From NCBI GenBank assembly GCA_016758905.1, contig JAEPQZ010000001.1, positions 930,055 to 994,054 of the forward strand: DNA of 64,000 bases. Direction: 5' to 3'. A program made the translations under genes and the position numbers. The notes beneath the pieces are model-generated. The model was not told where the DNA came from. It did no database searches and saw nothing but the letters and a program-made list of their open reading frames with translations. Positions 19,659-31,367 of the stretch are shown in pieces. This DNA is from Umbelopsis isabellina. Lineage: Eukaryota; Mucoromycota; Umbelopsidomycetes; Umbelopsidales; Umbelopsidaceae. Positions within the stretch are counted from its first letter, which is position 1. Every line of letters starts with the position of its first letter.

Positions 19659-22405
19659 AACCATCATGATTAAGCGGGTTTTTATGGCCAACCCTTTTTT
19701 TTTATTTTATATATCATGATATTTCAATTTATTGAAGATAACAAAAAAGCACGGTACCATTTTGTTCAACGCTGTCCCGAAAAACTCAATAGAAAGCTGT
19801 GGATAATATATACGCTGCGAAAATAGAGTACTATGGACTTTTTACTGGGACCCAGCCTTACCACATGGGCCCAGAGTGGAGAGCGGGAAAAAGCATGACA
19901 GATTGCTTTTCCACCATTTCTTTTATTACACGTTTTTTTATTTATTTCTTATCACCTTTAAGAGATACGTATATATGTAACATGGTGAGGGCTTCATACT
20001 ATAACGCATCATTGAAATCTCACTTTAAACATCTTTATGGTAATCGAATTTCTGTAAAAGCGGAACTACAAGACTGAGAGGGGATAAAGGCTCTGAGTCA
20101 AGACTTCCTACTGCTTTTGCTCGGGAAAAGTCGGTAAAATGGCGGGAAATGGCTTTCGACCCCAAAAAAAGACTTTTACCTAATATGGTGGATACACCTT
20201 TTTATCAAGTACACGCAAGTCCGAATCGCCGTAAAGCAACGTGGTCCAGAGTTAAGAGTCCGTGAGTAAGAGAATGGACTGCGGGTGACACTAATCGTTA
20301 AGCGACTTCCTTATTGGTGCGCAGGTGGTCGACAATGCGTCTCTAATCTACATAAACAATTTGCCCATTGATTACTAAAAACAGCCTTGCCTAGGGAACC
20401 TTACTTAGCATGCCCTAAAAATGCATGGGTACTGAGAGCTTAGCCAGTAGTATGACCAGAAGATTATCTACTAAGGTGCAGCGCGGTTTGCAAAGTGAGA
20501 TCATATCTTGTCTGAGGCAAAATCCAGACAAAAATACCCTCCCCCTGTTGTCCCGACTGACTCCACCCAACCACGCTCCAAAAACAGATTTCAGGCAAAC
20601 ATTCGTGCGATAACCAATAGAGCTTACGCCCACGAGTTCACTTACAATTTGCACGCCTGCCCTGACCCATTTTTATTTTGATTTGATAACATATTTGTAT
20701 TTGGATAAACATCAATGAAACACTGTAATAATATGCTTTGCTAAGGCATGCGAAGGCTCCCCGCTCTCCATCTTGTGACGCAGATATACACCATTTTCGA
20801 TATCCGAGGCGATATAGTACAAACAATTCTATATAAAAAAAAGAAAGTCACTGTGTCATAATGTCATCGGTCATCCGTCGCTGCTAAAAGCCTTGCAAAA
20901 GCACTAATAATACCAACAATGAATGGTTTGGTTTCACAGGACATCGATCGCACAATCATGCCTTGGAAATTAGGCGGTGAATAACGAATACTGTGACTGA
21001 ATGGAGCTGCTTATGTTTAATCAGCTGTGGTTGGCCCCGTGCATAGATTCGTGCATGGAGTCAATGATAACGAATTTTCTCGGGTGAATTGAAAAAAGAT
21101 TTTTTCAAATTCGGACATCTCCGCAGTTATCTCCATTTGACGGTGACTGGAGAAAGACACGTTTTATTTTCTGTGTTTTCGGAGATCTTAGCATTTAGAC
21201 TAAAATCAAGCGTAAATCCGTAGCTGCGAGAGGCTTCTAATCGGCCATGATCAGCCAGAGCCAGCTCGTAGCTACGAAACAGAAGATGGGGTATGCCAAG
21301 AGAATAGTGTAAATTTCAGTTGTTTAAAAAAATGGTTTATCTGAATTGGCTCTTCTACTTAGTCTCCCGTTATCTGTAACATTGTATGACTTGTGAACAA
21401 CAGGGCTTATGTGGAAAAGCCACGATCCAGACCAATTATTGATGTTAGAGGTTTATTCTTACACAAAGGTCCACTAAGTACTCTTAAGAGTTGGTGTGCA
21501 ATGTGCCGCTCTGACCAACTCGCATCAAATGTGTGGCTTAGCTTAGACAAAAACTATTGCCCAAACTTGTCTCAGCCATATTAGCTTGTTACTGCACATT
21601 TACAGTGTGCTCTGCTCAATGTAAACAGATAAACATCAAGGGAACCTTATGATTACCTCATTCTCCTCCATAGGCAACTGCACTGAGAGTCGTTTTTAGG
21701 TTCTGTGGAAAAATATAAAATATATACTTATATACTAACCAATTATTTGAGCTCTTATATAAACACTCTGCAGCAATTCAAGTGGAAAAATACCCCATGC
21801 ACTTATTTTGACACCTGTTATTTTTACGTGCTGAACATTTGAAGCCACATGGCTGGGGAGGCTCTGGTGTCTGCGCGCCGATGTGATTGCACTCCCACAG
21901 CCCGAGCCTCCCCTCTTAGCGGCGCCGTCTGCCTCAATTGGTACAATTTGGCCCTTTCTCTATTGTTGATAATGATTGTTTCAATTCTATATACAAAACC
22001 AAGACAAAACAAACAGTTGAGCTGGTCAGCGTGATTATGACAGGGTAAACTTTTGTGGGAGCCCAGAGTGCCTTTTAGTGTCATTGTGTTACCTTAAAGG
22101 ATTAAGCTCCACGTAAAGGAATCAGGTACCGAAGGGGTACGAATAGCATACAAGTAACAAGTACAATGAATGAGCCCTCAGGGGGCTGCAAGCTAAGCAG
22201 GGGAAAAGCTGAGATACGTAATATGCTGCGGCCAGCAGCCAACGTACACAGCTTGCTGAAATGGATGAGTGAGGCTTATACACGGCCAACAAAGGGAAGA
22301 TCCCTCTTAAAAGGCCCCGCACCACGCGGACTGTTAATACCTGGTCGAGACTCGTCGATAAGTCAAAGAGTCCACAGGGTTCTTCCTTAGCTAATTTGAA
22401 AGCGA
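19659..22405. other. Largest gap (2.7 kb), no recognised gene
   Basis: Lies between the divergent Mig1/CreA-like gene and the Ser/Arg-rich protein gene. No frame shows family resemblance. It includes a GC-richer island at about 21850-21930 and several short frames without splice support. Probably long regulatory DNA; an unrecognised RNA gene cannot be excluded. Confidence 0.4.
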
Positions 22406-23644
22406 ATGGTGACAGCTGTCAAGTCCAGAAAGTCTAAACCATTGCCCTTGGTGGACTTGTTTCGTAAGCCCAAAAGTGACAATGTCGCTCATGTCCCGGC
22501 TCTGGGATCAGGCGTACACAATCTCCCTCCTTCACTCCATACTGCCTATGAACCTTATACTCCCAACACTGCTACACTAATGGATTCTTTAATACGTAGC
22601 AAGAGTCGATCACGTAAAGATGATGCTCAGTTGGCGTCCTCCCTGGTCAAACCGGATATTGATACCGATTACACAGCTCGCAGTTCCTCACGTTCCAGGT
22701 CCCTGAGCAGAGATACTCGTACCACCAACACAGCTCGAACTCGGTCTTCTTCTAGATCACGCTCTTATTCTGTTGGTGAACAATCTCCAATTTCGACGTA
22801 TGCAGCAGCACCTCCCGTTCCTTCCATACCTCTGGAACATCAATTATTGAAAGCTAAATCGTCACCCATATCGCCTCACAGCCCCAAGAACATGGATATG
22901 CGGGGCCGTCATAGAATCTATGACGAAGACTTGGATGATAGACCCATTGGTCAATTACTAGACAGTAATATACGTTCTAGATCACTTCGTGTGAACCGTA
23001 GCTCCGAGCCATACAAAGTTTCAAGTCCAACATCCAAATCACATCCCACCACTCCTATTGTCGCTACACCTTCCTCACGAGAACATTACATAAGGGATCG
23101 GCAGCATTCGACATCATCTTCTTCCGATGAAGACGACAACATCCCACTTGCAGCTACCAACATGGTGCCGACATGGTTTCATTCGTCACCACAAGCACTT
23201 CAGGCCAAATTGGCCAAGATCAACAAGCAGTCGCTGTTGGATGATGAGGAAGAGGAAGATGATGAAGATCATATTCCAATTGCTGCTCTAGGCAGCCCCA
23301 TGTCACCCATTCGGGGTGAATTTATGACTGCTGCAGACAAGTACAAGGAAAAAGTACGTGAACGTATTTTTGGAGATAAACCTTCAAGCAGCTCGTCAGA
23401 CGAGCAAGACGATAATATGCCAATTCAGCAAGCGCATAGAATGCGTCAAGCCAGAAGACAGTCTGTTGACGATGTACCTAGGGGACGAAGATCAAGAAAT
23501 TTCTTTGAATCCTATCCTGAAGAAGAGCATCGTGGTCGCTCTAGAAGCCGTAGCCGTATCCCTGCTTCAGAAAAACCTTGTCGAAACAGGCCGGAGAATG
23601 ATATCCCTCCAGTACCCAGATTACCATCTGTGTACAACGTGTAG
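22406..23644 (+). CDS. Disordered Ser/Arg-rich protein with repeated acidic motif
   Basis: Intronless, 412 aa, no recognised domain. Residues 64-120 carry RS-type runs (SKSRSRK, SSSRSRSLSRD, SSSRSRSYS), repeated near the C-terminus (RGRSRSRSR). Four copies of a short acidic motif of the form D-D/E-x-x-P-I/L occur at about 175-182 (DLDDRPIG), 241-249 (DEDDNIPLA), 285-293 (DDEDHIPIA) and 332-341 (DEQDDNMPIQ), several preceded by runs of serine that fit casein kinase 2 sites. A predicted short helix (AADKYKEKVRERIF) lies between copies 3 and 4. Overall it looks intrinsically disordered, perhaps a cytoskeletal or cortical adaptor; function unknown. It converges on the coiled-coil gene. An acceptor-like CTTCCTTAG just before the ATG hints at a 5' UTR intron. 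Confidence 0.75.
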   Translation: MVTAVKSRKSKPLPLVDLFRKPKSDNVAHVPALGSGVHNLPPSLHTAYEPYTPNTATLMDSLIRSKSRSRKDDAQLASSLVKPDIDTDYTARSSSRSRSLSRDTRTTNTARTRSSSRSRSYSVGEQSPISTYAAAPPVPSIPLEHQLLKAKSSPISPHSPKNMDMRGRHRIYDEDLDDRPIGQLLDSNIRSRSLRVNRSSEPYKVSSPTSKSHPTTPIVATPSSREHYIRDRQHSTSSSSDEDDNIPLAATNMVPTWFHSSPQALQAKLAKINKQSLLDDEEEEDDEDHIPIAALGSPMSPIRGEFMTAADKYKEKVRERIFGDKPSSSSSDEQDDNMPIQQAHRMRQARRQSVDDVPRGRRSRNFFESYPEEEHRGRSRSRSRIPASEKPCRNRPENDIPPVPRLPSVYNV

Positions 23645-24216
23645 TGGTATTAATCGATTCTTTATCTGTGTTTTCTTTTTGTGTAAATAATTCAGCCACA
23701 GAGTACTTGTGCTCCTGTCATTAGGCGACATATCGCACGTTCGGTGTGCGTCTCGCAACATCCGTTACCTTCATTGTAATATTTGTAATAAATTCTGTCT
23801 TCTGCCCACTTAGCTTAAAGCATAAATTGGAAATCTGAGTGGTCTAAAATAAACACCAAGCAAGATTGATGTGTGGATCCTATGCACACGTGATAGCGAG
23901 CCCTGTGCAAATTCAAGCCGAATGTCCCCATAGCAACTGATGGTCATCCATGTGTCTCTTGTTTTCCTTGCTAGTTTATTTATTTCATTGGGTGTCTTTA
24001 TCATTAGCATATTTGAATAACATTAGCAGAATAACAAAAAAAAAGCAGAAAAAAATAAAGTGGTGAAATGGTGTAGGTATAAAAATATGACCACCGAACA
24101 TAATGAGTGATAGAGCTGTAAAGGAGGATTACATGGAGTTTGTGAAAGAACATATAGAATTGGTTGTACATTTGCTAGCGTCGGTGTGAAAAAAAAAGAA
24201 AAAATAATCAATACAA
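23645..24216. other. Convergent 3' flanks
   Basis: 572 nt between two converging stop codons. AT-rich with AATAAA-like signals near 23788; no coding signal. Confidence 0.5.
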
Positions 24217-25443
24217 TCAGGAGCATATCACCTTGGCGGGTAATAAGAATCCATGGTCGCCTTCAATGGCTTCGAAAGGTGGGCAAATGACAAGTTTGAC
24301 TGTACCTTCTGCCACTCCTTTATAGTCGGCAGCCGTTGTTCGCGGATCAAAAGCATCGCCTTCCTTAATGAGCAAAACCTTGACATCGACCTCTTGGCCA
24401 CGCATGGCTAAGCTCAAATCAAAAGCCTTATCAATGAATTTATCGATTTTGCTTCTCATAATGGATTCCATGGAGGGGTACACTTCCAACAGAGCGGTGA
24501 ATAGTTGGTCCGACAAAAGTTTATGAGCCACAGCTATCTCTGATTTGGTCTCTGGGCTTCTATCACGGGCAATAATATAGCAAAGTTGTTGTTTTAAGCG
24601 TAAAGCCGCGTCGTCCGCTCCTCGGTTAAGCATCCACGTATGCAATTCATTGTAGGCGGTATTGATGGATAGCCCTGGGTATACTCCAAAAGAAATATAA
24701 ATATTAATCAATGCTTCATTGACCAGTTTTTCGGTCAAATGCATAATAATATTTGCTTCCTGATCTTGGCCGTTCAAATCAACTTGAGGGAAAGTTCGAG
24801 CGAATGCTTTCATTGCCTTTGACTTATCGCCAATATGCTTTTTTAGGCCCATTGAGAACTGTGCTACTGAACCATGTAGATTGGCCAATTTGGTGCGAAT
24901 AGTAGACAAGTCGTCGTCGGTGGCTCGGATGGCTTTCATATGAGTTATGAAGTTGGCTTGTAGGCGATCGTATTCTTGTTCTCTTGAATCTAGACGTATT
25001 TGCACCTGTTCCAATCGTTGCTGTAAGCGCTCGTAATCTATATCACGCTCCTCTCTCAGCTTTTCCGATTCAAGGTACTGTTGCTGCAGTGTCTCTATGG
25101 TGGCAGCGTTGCGGTGAGCTTGGCTAGTGAGTTGTTCAGTCTTGAACTCTAGCTCTCGCTTTTCACGTTTCAGGCTCTTGTATTTAGCCTTGAGTTCGTC
25201 AAAAGTCACCTTTGGCTTGACTCGCTCTGGCGAACTTATAGGAGATGTCACATCAACGCTTCCTGGAGGAGTCGGGCTTGTGGATCGTTGATGAACAGGT
25301 ACGGCCGGAGCTAGCACAGGCTCACGATTTGTACCTGAATATGAATTTCGATTGTTACTTGGATTCTCTGTGGCACTCATTGGTCCTGGTCTGGTTGCTG
25401 CATAAGAAGCAGGAGATTGTTGATAATCAACCGGGGCAGACAT
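24217..25443 (-). CDS. Coiled-coil protein of unknown function
   Basis: 408 aa from the first ATG (MSAPVDYQQSP). The frame stays open upstream without ATG, and an alternative spliced 5' exon is possible. Residues 1-75 are Pro/Ser/Asn-rich and disordered. Roughly 80-190 form a long coiled coil (VTFDELKAKYKSLKREKREL onward to EEREYDRLQ-like heptads). A globular, mostly helical C-terminal domain follows (about 195-400) with ATDDDLSTIRTKLANLHGSVAQFS, VNEALINIYISFGVYPGLSI, and a terminal beta-rich strip (VKLVICPPFEAIEGDHGFLLPAKVI). I have the impression that this C-terminal domain occurs in many fungal coiled-coil proteins, but I cannot name it. A cytoskeletal or trafficking role is a guess. Confidence 0.75.
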   Translation of the reverse strand: MSAPVDYQQSPASYAATRPGPMSATENPSNNRNSYSGTNREPVLAPAVPVHQRSTSPTPPGSVDVTSPISSPERVKPKVTFDELKAKYKSLKREKRELEFKTEQLTSQAHRNAATIETLQQQYLESEKLREERDIDYERLQQRLEQVQIRLDSREQEYDRLQANFITHMKAIRATDDDLSTIRTKLANLHGSVAQFSMGLKKHIGDKSKAMKAFARTFPQVDLNGQDQEANIIMHLTEKLVNEALINIYISFGVYPGLSINTAYNELHTWMLNRGADDAALRLKQQLCYIIARDRSPETKSEIAVAHKLLSDQLFTALLEVYPSMESIMRSKIDKFIDKAFDLSLAMRGQEVDVKVLLIKEGDAFDPRTTAADYKGVAEGTVKLVICPPFEAIEGDHGFLLPAKVICS

Positions 25444-25803
25444 TGCTGGGTGAGCAGAGAGAAAGGGGCTTGGTGTTTCCCGGAATTGTGGCAAAAGTGT
25501 CTACTGCTCACGTGGTAGTACTGGCAACACTCTAGTTGACTTGGCAAGGACCATTGCCGAGCCTTACCGAGGGGAAGGTGATGAGAATTGATCTCTGCTA
25601 ATCGCACCCAATTGCTGATATATATTCAATAAAGATTAATAGCATGCTTGTTCCTGAGTATCTTTCAAATTTGGTTACAATTCAGCTCATATGCACACAC
25701 TTCCACCCTTGACCAAAAATAGACATTACAGCCGACATCTTTAAGACGAAACTGGATACGAAATTTATTTCATGATATACAAAAATGATAGAAATTACAT
25801 GAT

Positions 25804-27281
25804 TTAAACGCGCTCTAATACAACGGCAATACCCTGAAGAAGATACAAAATTCGTTGTTAGTACAAAGTTTGGTTGCGACACGTTCCCAGATAGGCTTAC
25901 CTGTCCTCCACCAATGCACGCGGATCCAACAGCAAGCTTATTGTTGGTTCGGTGCAACTCATGTGTCAAATGGGTCAAGATACGAGCTCCTGAAGCACCA
26001 AGAGGATGACCAATAGCAATGGCTCCTCCATTGAGGTTAGTCTTTGCACGATCGAGTCCCAGCTCCTTCTCAACAGCCAAGAATTGAGCAGCAAAGGCTT
26101 CATTGACTTCAATAAGGTCCATTTGATCCAATGACATTTGGGCTCGCTTCAAAGCTCCTTGGATGGCTGGGACCGGTCCAATGCCCATGATCTTGGGATC
26201 AACGCCAGATGATTGCCAGCTAACAATACGGGCGAGAGGGTTCAAGCCGTACTTGTTGACGGCTTCTTCGGAGGCAATAACAAGAGCGGCAGCACCATCG
26301 TTAATGCCAGAGGCGTTACCAGCAGTTGTCACGCCATCGTTTCGCTTAAACACAGGCTTAAGCTTAGCTAATGACTCGGCAGTAGTTTGAGGGCGAGGAT
26401 GCTCATCAACAGAGACCATCTCAGGACCCTTCTTGCCCTTGACTTCAACTGGAACAATTTCTGTGTCAAACACACCTTGGCTAGCAGCTAAAGGAATAAC
26501 GCAACTAAAATTAAACTCCGTACCGTTTTCCAATGTATACATGTGATTATTTGCTCCTACCTTTGGCATAACGTTGCTGACTCAAAAGAGCGAATTCATC
26601 GCACTGTTCACGAGTGATGTTGTACTTGCTGGCGAGGTTCTCAGAGGTGATGCCCATGGGAGTAGGATCAGGGTATTGGTCAATAAGAACGGCAGAAAGA
26701 GAATCTTCCATGTTGAGACCAGCGCCATAGCGTGTTCCCCATCTGGTCTTGTCACCATCCACAACATATGGAGCCTTTGACATGTTTTCAGCACCACCAG
26801 CCAAAACTATCTCTGATTCTCCAAGCAAAATCTCATGCACACCATTTACGACCGATTGGAATCCGGAGCCGCAAAGTCGATTGACGGTCAAGGCAGGAAC
26901 TTCAAAGGGCAGACCAGCGCGGTGTCCAACATGACGAGCAAGGTAAGCTCCTGCTGTATCGGTCTGCAACACGTTACCAAAGATGGTGGATGAAATAGGA
27001 GTGTTGGCAGGAAGGGAGGCCAAAGCGGCTTTGGAGGCCAAACCACCGAGCTCCTCAGCTATAAAATTCGACATAAAGTTCAAATCATCTATCAAGTGTG
27101 TCGAGACTATCAATCATACAAGACTCTTACCAGAGATACTTTTAAGCTTTCCACCAAAGGTACCGAAAGGTGTTCTATAGAACGACAAAGCCGTGAGAAA
27201 TTGTTATGTCAATAACGGCAGACATAGGGCAGAGTGATCTTACCGCTTGGCAGCAACAATATAAACTTGTCGAAGAGACAT
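25804..27281 (-). CDS. ACAA2: Acetyl-CoA acyltransferase / 3-ketoacyl-CoA thiolase, mitochondrial ACAA2 type
   Basis: Thiolase that cleaves 3-oxoacyl-CoA with CoA in beta-oxidation, or runs backward to make acetoacetyl-CoA. Five exons (27281-27244, 27174-27131, 27058-26561, 26487-25901, 25833-25804) give 398 aa; ACAA2 is 397. N-terminal [20 protein letters not shown], the nucleophile-cysteine motif [14 protein letters not shown], the NEAFAAQF block, [17 protein letters not shown] and the second active-site cysteine in [18 protein letters not shown] are all intact. The middle (VDEHARPQTT-like [21 protein letters not shown]) follows ACAA2 rather than the Erg10 or peroxisomal Pot1 types. There is no PTS1 at the C-terminus, and the uncleaved N-terminus matches the mitochondrial enzyme, hinting at mitochondrial beta-oxidation. 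The last exon encodes only nine residues. Confidence 0.92.
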
Positions 27282-27840
27282 GATGACAGATGGGCGAGAT
27301 CTCGAGTAGAGCAACGGGCACAGAATTGGATGTCCCTTAAATAATGACAGAAATGAAATACATTGACACGTGAGAGTCACCGTCTGCTTGTTTTCTATGG
27401 AGAAATGTGGAAATGTGTAGTTAAACTGACTATAGCTAACTTTTGTAACGTTCCCTTAATCCATTTTGATATCATGATCATATTTGGATCTTTTTGGTAG
27501 CTTCACGTATTCTCACTACCTTCAGTGATCGGAAGCTGAGTTTTACTCCACAATGAGGCATACTTTCTGACTATATTGAGTCTAACAAATATAGTAAGTA
27601 GCCGATTTTTGTGTTAAGACTTCAGTCACTTTGCACACTATACCATTCAACTAATTTTATTACTTAAAAGACTTTTCTGCATACCGTATTAAGAGCAATT
27701 ATGAGGCTCTCGTGCGTGTGGGCCGTCAAGTGGCTCGTGGTAACTGGTATCTGTGACTGCTAAATTCGGTTAACCGAGCGGCTTTCATTAAAAAAAAAAA
27801 AAAGGAACCTGCCCTTGCCAGCCATTTGTGCGTTAACATA
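27282..27840. other. Divergent promoter between thiolase and helicase
   Basis: 559 nt, AT-rich, with a 13-base A run just before the helicase start region. No coding sequence or strong TATA box seen. Confidence 0.45.
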
Positions 27841-29388
27841 ATGTCCATTCCTTTAACCTGGACAAAGCTTAGTTTCCAATTGTCAAAATGTTGGAGATCG
27901 AGGCTGGTTAATACTCAGAAACCTCAAACATTCTCGACATCCGCTGCAGTACTGGCCAACAAGGGCAAGCGCAAGCCCAACTATTCGACGTTAACTAAGC
28001 ATCTCAAACCGGACGGGTTGACGGGGCCACAACGCCGAAATGTGTTGCGAGAAAAGCAAAGAACTAGTAGAGGGTCCGGTCCTGGAAAGTATATCCCCGT
28101 CACCAAACGACTGGAACCAATTCGATCCGACTTTCGAGCTAGACCTGCGCCAAGCGAGTCAGTCAGTGAGCTATCACAACGTCTTGCTGATACTCGGTTC
28201 GACGGTATGGGACTCAAACCACAAGTCCTTCAAGCAGCGGTATCTGGACCATTAAAAGATATAGACAGCCCTATACCTACGGAAATTCAAGCCCTAGCTA
28301 TTCCGAAAATCCTGACGTCGTCTTCACATCACTTCTTGTGTGCTGCGGAAACAGGGTCTGGAAAGACTTTGGCTTATTTGCTTCCTACCATACATGAATT
28401 AAAGAAACAAGAAGAAAGGAATTCTAAGCTTCGTCGACTTGACCATCCACGAGCTATTGTGTTAGTACCCACGCGCGAATTGGTGACTCAAGTTCTCAGG
28501 ACTTGCAAATCGTTGTCGCACGTGGCAAAATTCCGCGCAGAACAATTGACATCACGACTATCTCGTTCACGGCTGGTTGATTCATTGGCTACTTCGCCCG
28601 TCGATCTGCTGGTTACCACTCCAACATCGCTCTTATCACATGTGGAAGACGGCACACTCTCACTCGCTGATACCACACACCTCATCATCGATGAGGCTGA
28701 TACACTGTTTGACTCAGGATGGGGTGACGAGTGCAAAAATGTATTGCAAATGCTACAAAAGATACAAGAGAGTCGAGAGATCAAGCAAAAAGTGATCATT
28801 GTATCTGCCACTTTACCTCGATCTGTCAGCACGTTGCTAGACGAAACGTTTCCAAAGTTGATCAAAATTACAACTCCATCTCTGCACAAATCGCTACCCA
28901 ACCTCAAGCAATCATTTGTCGACTTGTCTCGATTCAATGGTAACCGACAAATGGGTCTAATTGAAGTGCTCAAGAAAAACATCAAGGATGACAAGACCAT
29001 GATTTTCTGTAATACCAAGAAAAGTGTAGAGCTAGCTCATCGATTCTTGCAAACAAAGGGAATTGAGACGTTGGCACTGTACAAGGATGCACCCATGAGT
29101 CGAGAAGAGACATTAAGGCATTTCTCTGAACCGACGAGAGAAGATACCGATGCGCGCAACAACATGCTTATCTGTACAGATATTGCATCTCGTGGCGTCG
29201 ACACCACCTTTGTTAATCATGTCATTCTCTACGACTTTCCCTCTTCTGTGATCGATTATCTGCATCGTGTTGGACGTACCGCTCGAGCGGGCCGTAACGG
29301 TAAAGCGACTGGCCTTGTCGGTCGAAAAGATAAGATGCTTGCTGATCGCATACAACGCGGTATCCGCGAAGGCACTGTGCTCACTTAG
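27841..29388 (+). CDS. MRH4: Mitochondrial DEAD-box RNA helicase, Mrh4-like
   Basis: ATP-dependent RNA helicase of the Mrh4 type, needed in yeast for assembly of the large mitochondrial ribosomal subunit. Intronless, 515 aa from ATG 27841. The N-terminus is basic and Ser-rich (SFQLSKCWRSRLVNTQK...FSTSAAVLANKGKRKP), a plausible mitochondrial targeting signal with FSTSA cleavage-like context. Helicase motifs in order: PTEIQALAIP (Q motif), AAETGSGKT (I), PTRELVTQ (Ia), TTPTSLLSH (Ib), IIDEADTLFD (II), VSATLP (III), MIFCNTKKSVELAHRF (IV), ICTDIASRGVD (V) and HRVGRTARAGRNGKA (VI). All catalytic residues are present. The spacing and the linker between motifs II and III fit Mrh4 better than Ded1 or eIF4A. 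Confidence 0.85.
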   Translation: MSIPLTWTKLSFQLSKCWRSRLVNTQKPQTFSTSAAVLANKGKRKPNYSTLTKHLKPDGLTGPQRRNVLREKQRTSRGSGPGKYIPVTKRLEPIRSDFRARPAPSESVSELSQRLADTRFDGMGLKPQVLQAAVSGPLKDIDSPIPTEIQALAIPKILTSSSHHFLCAAETGSGKTLAYLLPTIHELKKQEERNSKLRRLDHPRAIVLVPTRELVTQVLRTCKSLSHVAKFRAEQLTSRLSRSRLVDSLATSPVDLLVTTPTSLLSHVEDGTLSLADTTHLIIDEADTLFDSGWGDECKNVLQMLQKIQESREIKQKVIIVSATLPRSVSTLLDETFPKLIKITTPSLHKSLPNLKQSFVDLSRFNGNRQMGLIEVLKKNIKDDKTMIFCNTKKSVELAHRFLQTKGIETLALYKDAPMSREETLRHFSEPTREDTDARNNMLICTDIASRGVDTTFVNHVILYDFPSSVIDYLHRVGRTARAGRNGKATGLVGRKDKMLADRIQRGIREGTVLT

Positions 29389-29615
29389 GGCCATTCGCCG
29401 CCGGCATTTTGCAAGAAAAAGAAAAAGTCATGAACTGTGTGGTTGGTTGTATATATACAGCATATCAATTGCTATTTCCTTCCCTTTATTAATTAATGTA
29501 GAAAGAAACCAAAAAAGTAAAATAGAAAAGTTGTATCAAATGTTTTTAATTTTTTTTGAGCGACTCATTTGGATAAGCAAGCCTTACTCGTGTTGTTTTT
29601 TTGTTTGCTTGAGAA

Positions 29616-31367
29616 CTATATTTGAAGCCAAGTCATCGACTCGCCAGCGCCTTCGGCCATATGTGGCAGCTGTAATTGGTCTTCGCTAGAAGCATTGACA
29701 GGAACAAACTTGTAATTCTCGGTATGGCCATGCTCACTAATGATTTGTTGAACTTTTTCGTAAGTCAAGCCAGTATCGACAGCTTCCGAAACTGTCTTGT
29801 CGCCAATCTCGCGATTGAGATAATGTGTAGCGTTCTTGACAGCCAAACCATCCAAATACAATTGCATTCGTTCGTTAGCCAACTCATCCAATTCGTTTTC
29901 TATTAAGCCCTCTAATTCATCAAGATACGCCATCTTGATATCAAGCTTTTTCATTTGCGTCTCGACTACCATGTTGACTAATCGTTGTATTTCACGTCCC
30001 TCATTGTCGGCCAGAACTTTCGCTTTAGCTGCCGCTGATCCCAATGCCACTGAAGCTACCTTTTCAATCTCGTTTTTTGGGAGATTGCCTTCGCTGGGCA
30101 CTTCTTGTTCGCGTTCATCTTCATCCATCTTATTAGTCTCATCTCCTGTATCTACTTCCATCGCGTCATCCGAACCCTTAGTCGTCTTTGCTTCGATACG
30201 TTTGATGGCAGAAGCAGCGGCAGCAGCTGCTACTTCGGCTTTGACTGTTGATGCCAAGAATGTGACAATGGACATAACTGGATTATCAGCTTGTGAAAAT
30301 GGCATTCTATGGAAACGCGTAATATCCTTCACAGGATCGTCTTCCTTGGAATGACTCAAATAAGGCTCCTCAATGGGTATTTGAAGGAACTGCATAATAC
30401 ATTGTTCACGCGAGCGTGTGCCAACATGTTCTGCAACAGAATTCCAATCGTCGTCATATAGCTCAACGCCTTCGAGGAGCAGCAGTATCTCTTGATCTGA
30501 CCAGTCTTCTTGCGTAGTATGCTTAAACTTGTTGGGTTCGAGCTTGACGAAATCGCCACTATTGGAAGTCGAGGGAAATCGGCCTTCATTATAACACCTA
30601 GGGCAAATGTCCAACCCTTTTGTCCGCAAACTATGATATCGCAATGCTGTACAATCATCACCACAAGTAAAGCACACGATGGCATGACTCGAACTCCCAC
30701 TCTCAATACTATCATAGACTTGTTGACGCAGTTCCACATTCATTTCCAAAGGTGAAGTTCCCTTGCCGCTCGGCTGACTAGTATGTATAGGGGCTACACT
30801 TGGTTTGAAAGGTTGCAATCCTCTAGGCGTATCAGCGGTAACACGGAAATGTCCAGTAAATGGAGGACCAACGGTGGATGGCCGCGTCTTGGAATCAATC
30901 TGCGAAATAACAATGTTCAATTATTGAGCACGAAAACACTTACACAGGCCACACGATATATTCTAACTTACATCATAATTGATCAGACCCCATTGTTCTA
31001 GAAATCCATGCACTCGAATAATAGCGCACACATCGCCTGCTAAATTTCGTCTACACGCTGTAACTGTCAAATATTCTTTGGGATTGATACGATATGTATT
31101 GACCATAAATTCGCGATAATTCTTGTATATGATAGGTGTTTTTGATCGGTTTTTACCAGAAAAAAACTCTGGTAATGATTTCTTCTCAATCTCGTGTATG
31201 TTATCGCTTTCGTACCAATGTGCGTAGTGCGGAATTGTAGCTTCCTTGATTTGTTCCAGCAAATATTTATGAGCCGCTTCATCAACTGGTTGATCAACTG
31301 TAGATGACGGTATTTCCGTTGTAGGTGTTACAGGAGTTGCAACTTTGGGGCTCACTTCCACAGACAT
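29616..31367 (-). CDS. RSC8: SWI/SNF-RSC chromatin-remodeller subunit Rsc8/Swi3 (SMARCC)
   Basis: Core scaffold of SWI/SNF-class remodellers. Two exons, 31367-30972 and 30899-29616, yield 559 aa (S. cerevisiae Rsc8 is 557). Domains in order: SWIRM at about 30-130 ([25 protein letters not shown], then [21 protein letters not shown], and [21 protein letters not shown]); a ZZ-like zinc site ([17 protein letters not shown]...[10 protein letters not shown]); a SANT domain ([39 protein letters not shown], then LQIPIEEPY); and a C-terminal coiled coil ([31 protein letters not shown]). Between them is an acidic linker. Everything expected of the family is intact. Confidence 0.95.

Noticed and set aside
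26163-26390. Plus-strand frame within the thiolase gene
   Set aside because: Antisense shadow of a complete, conserved thiolase exon.
28488-29018. 176-codon minus-strand frame inside the Mrh4-like helicase
   Set aside because: Antisense shadow of the helicase exon; the product is Ser/Cys-rich with no family pattern.
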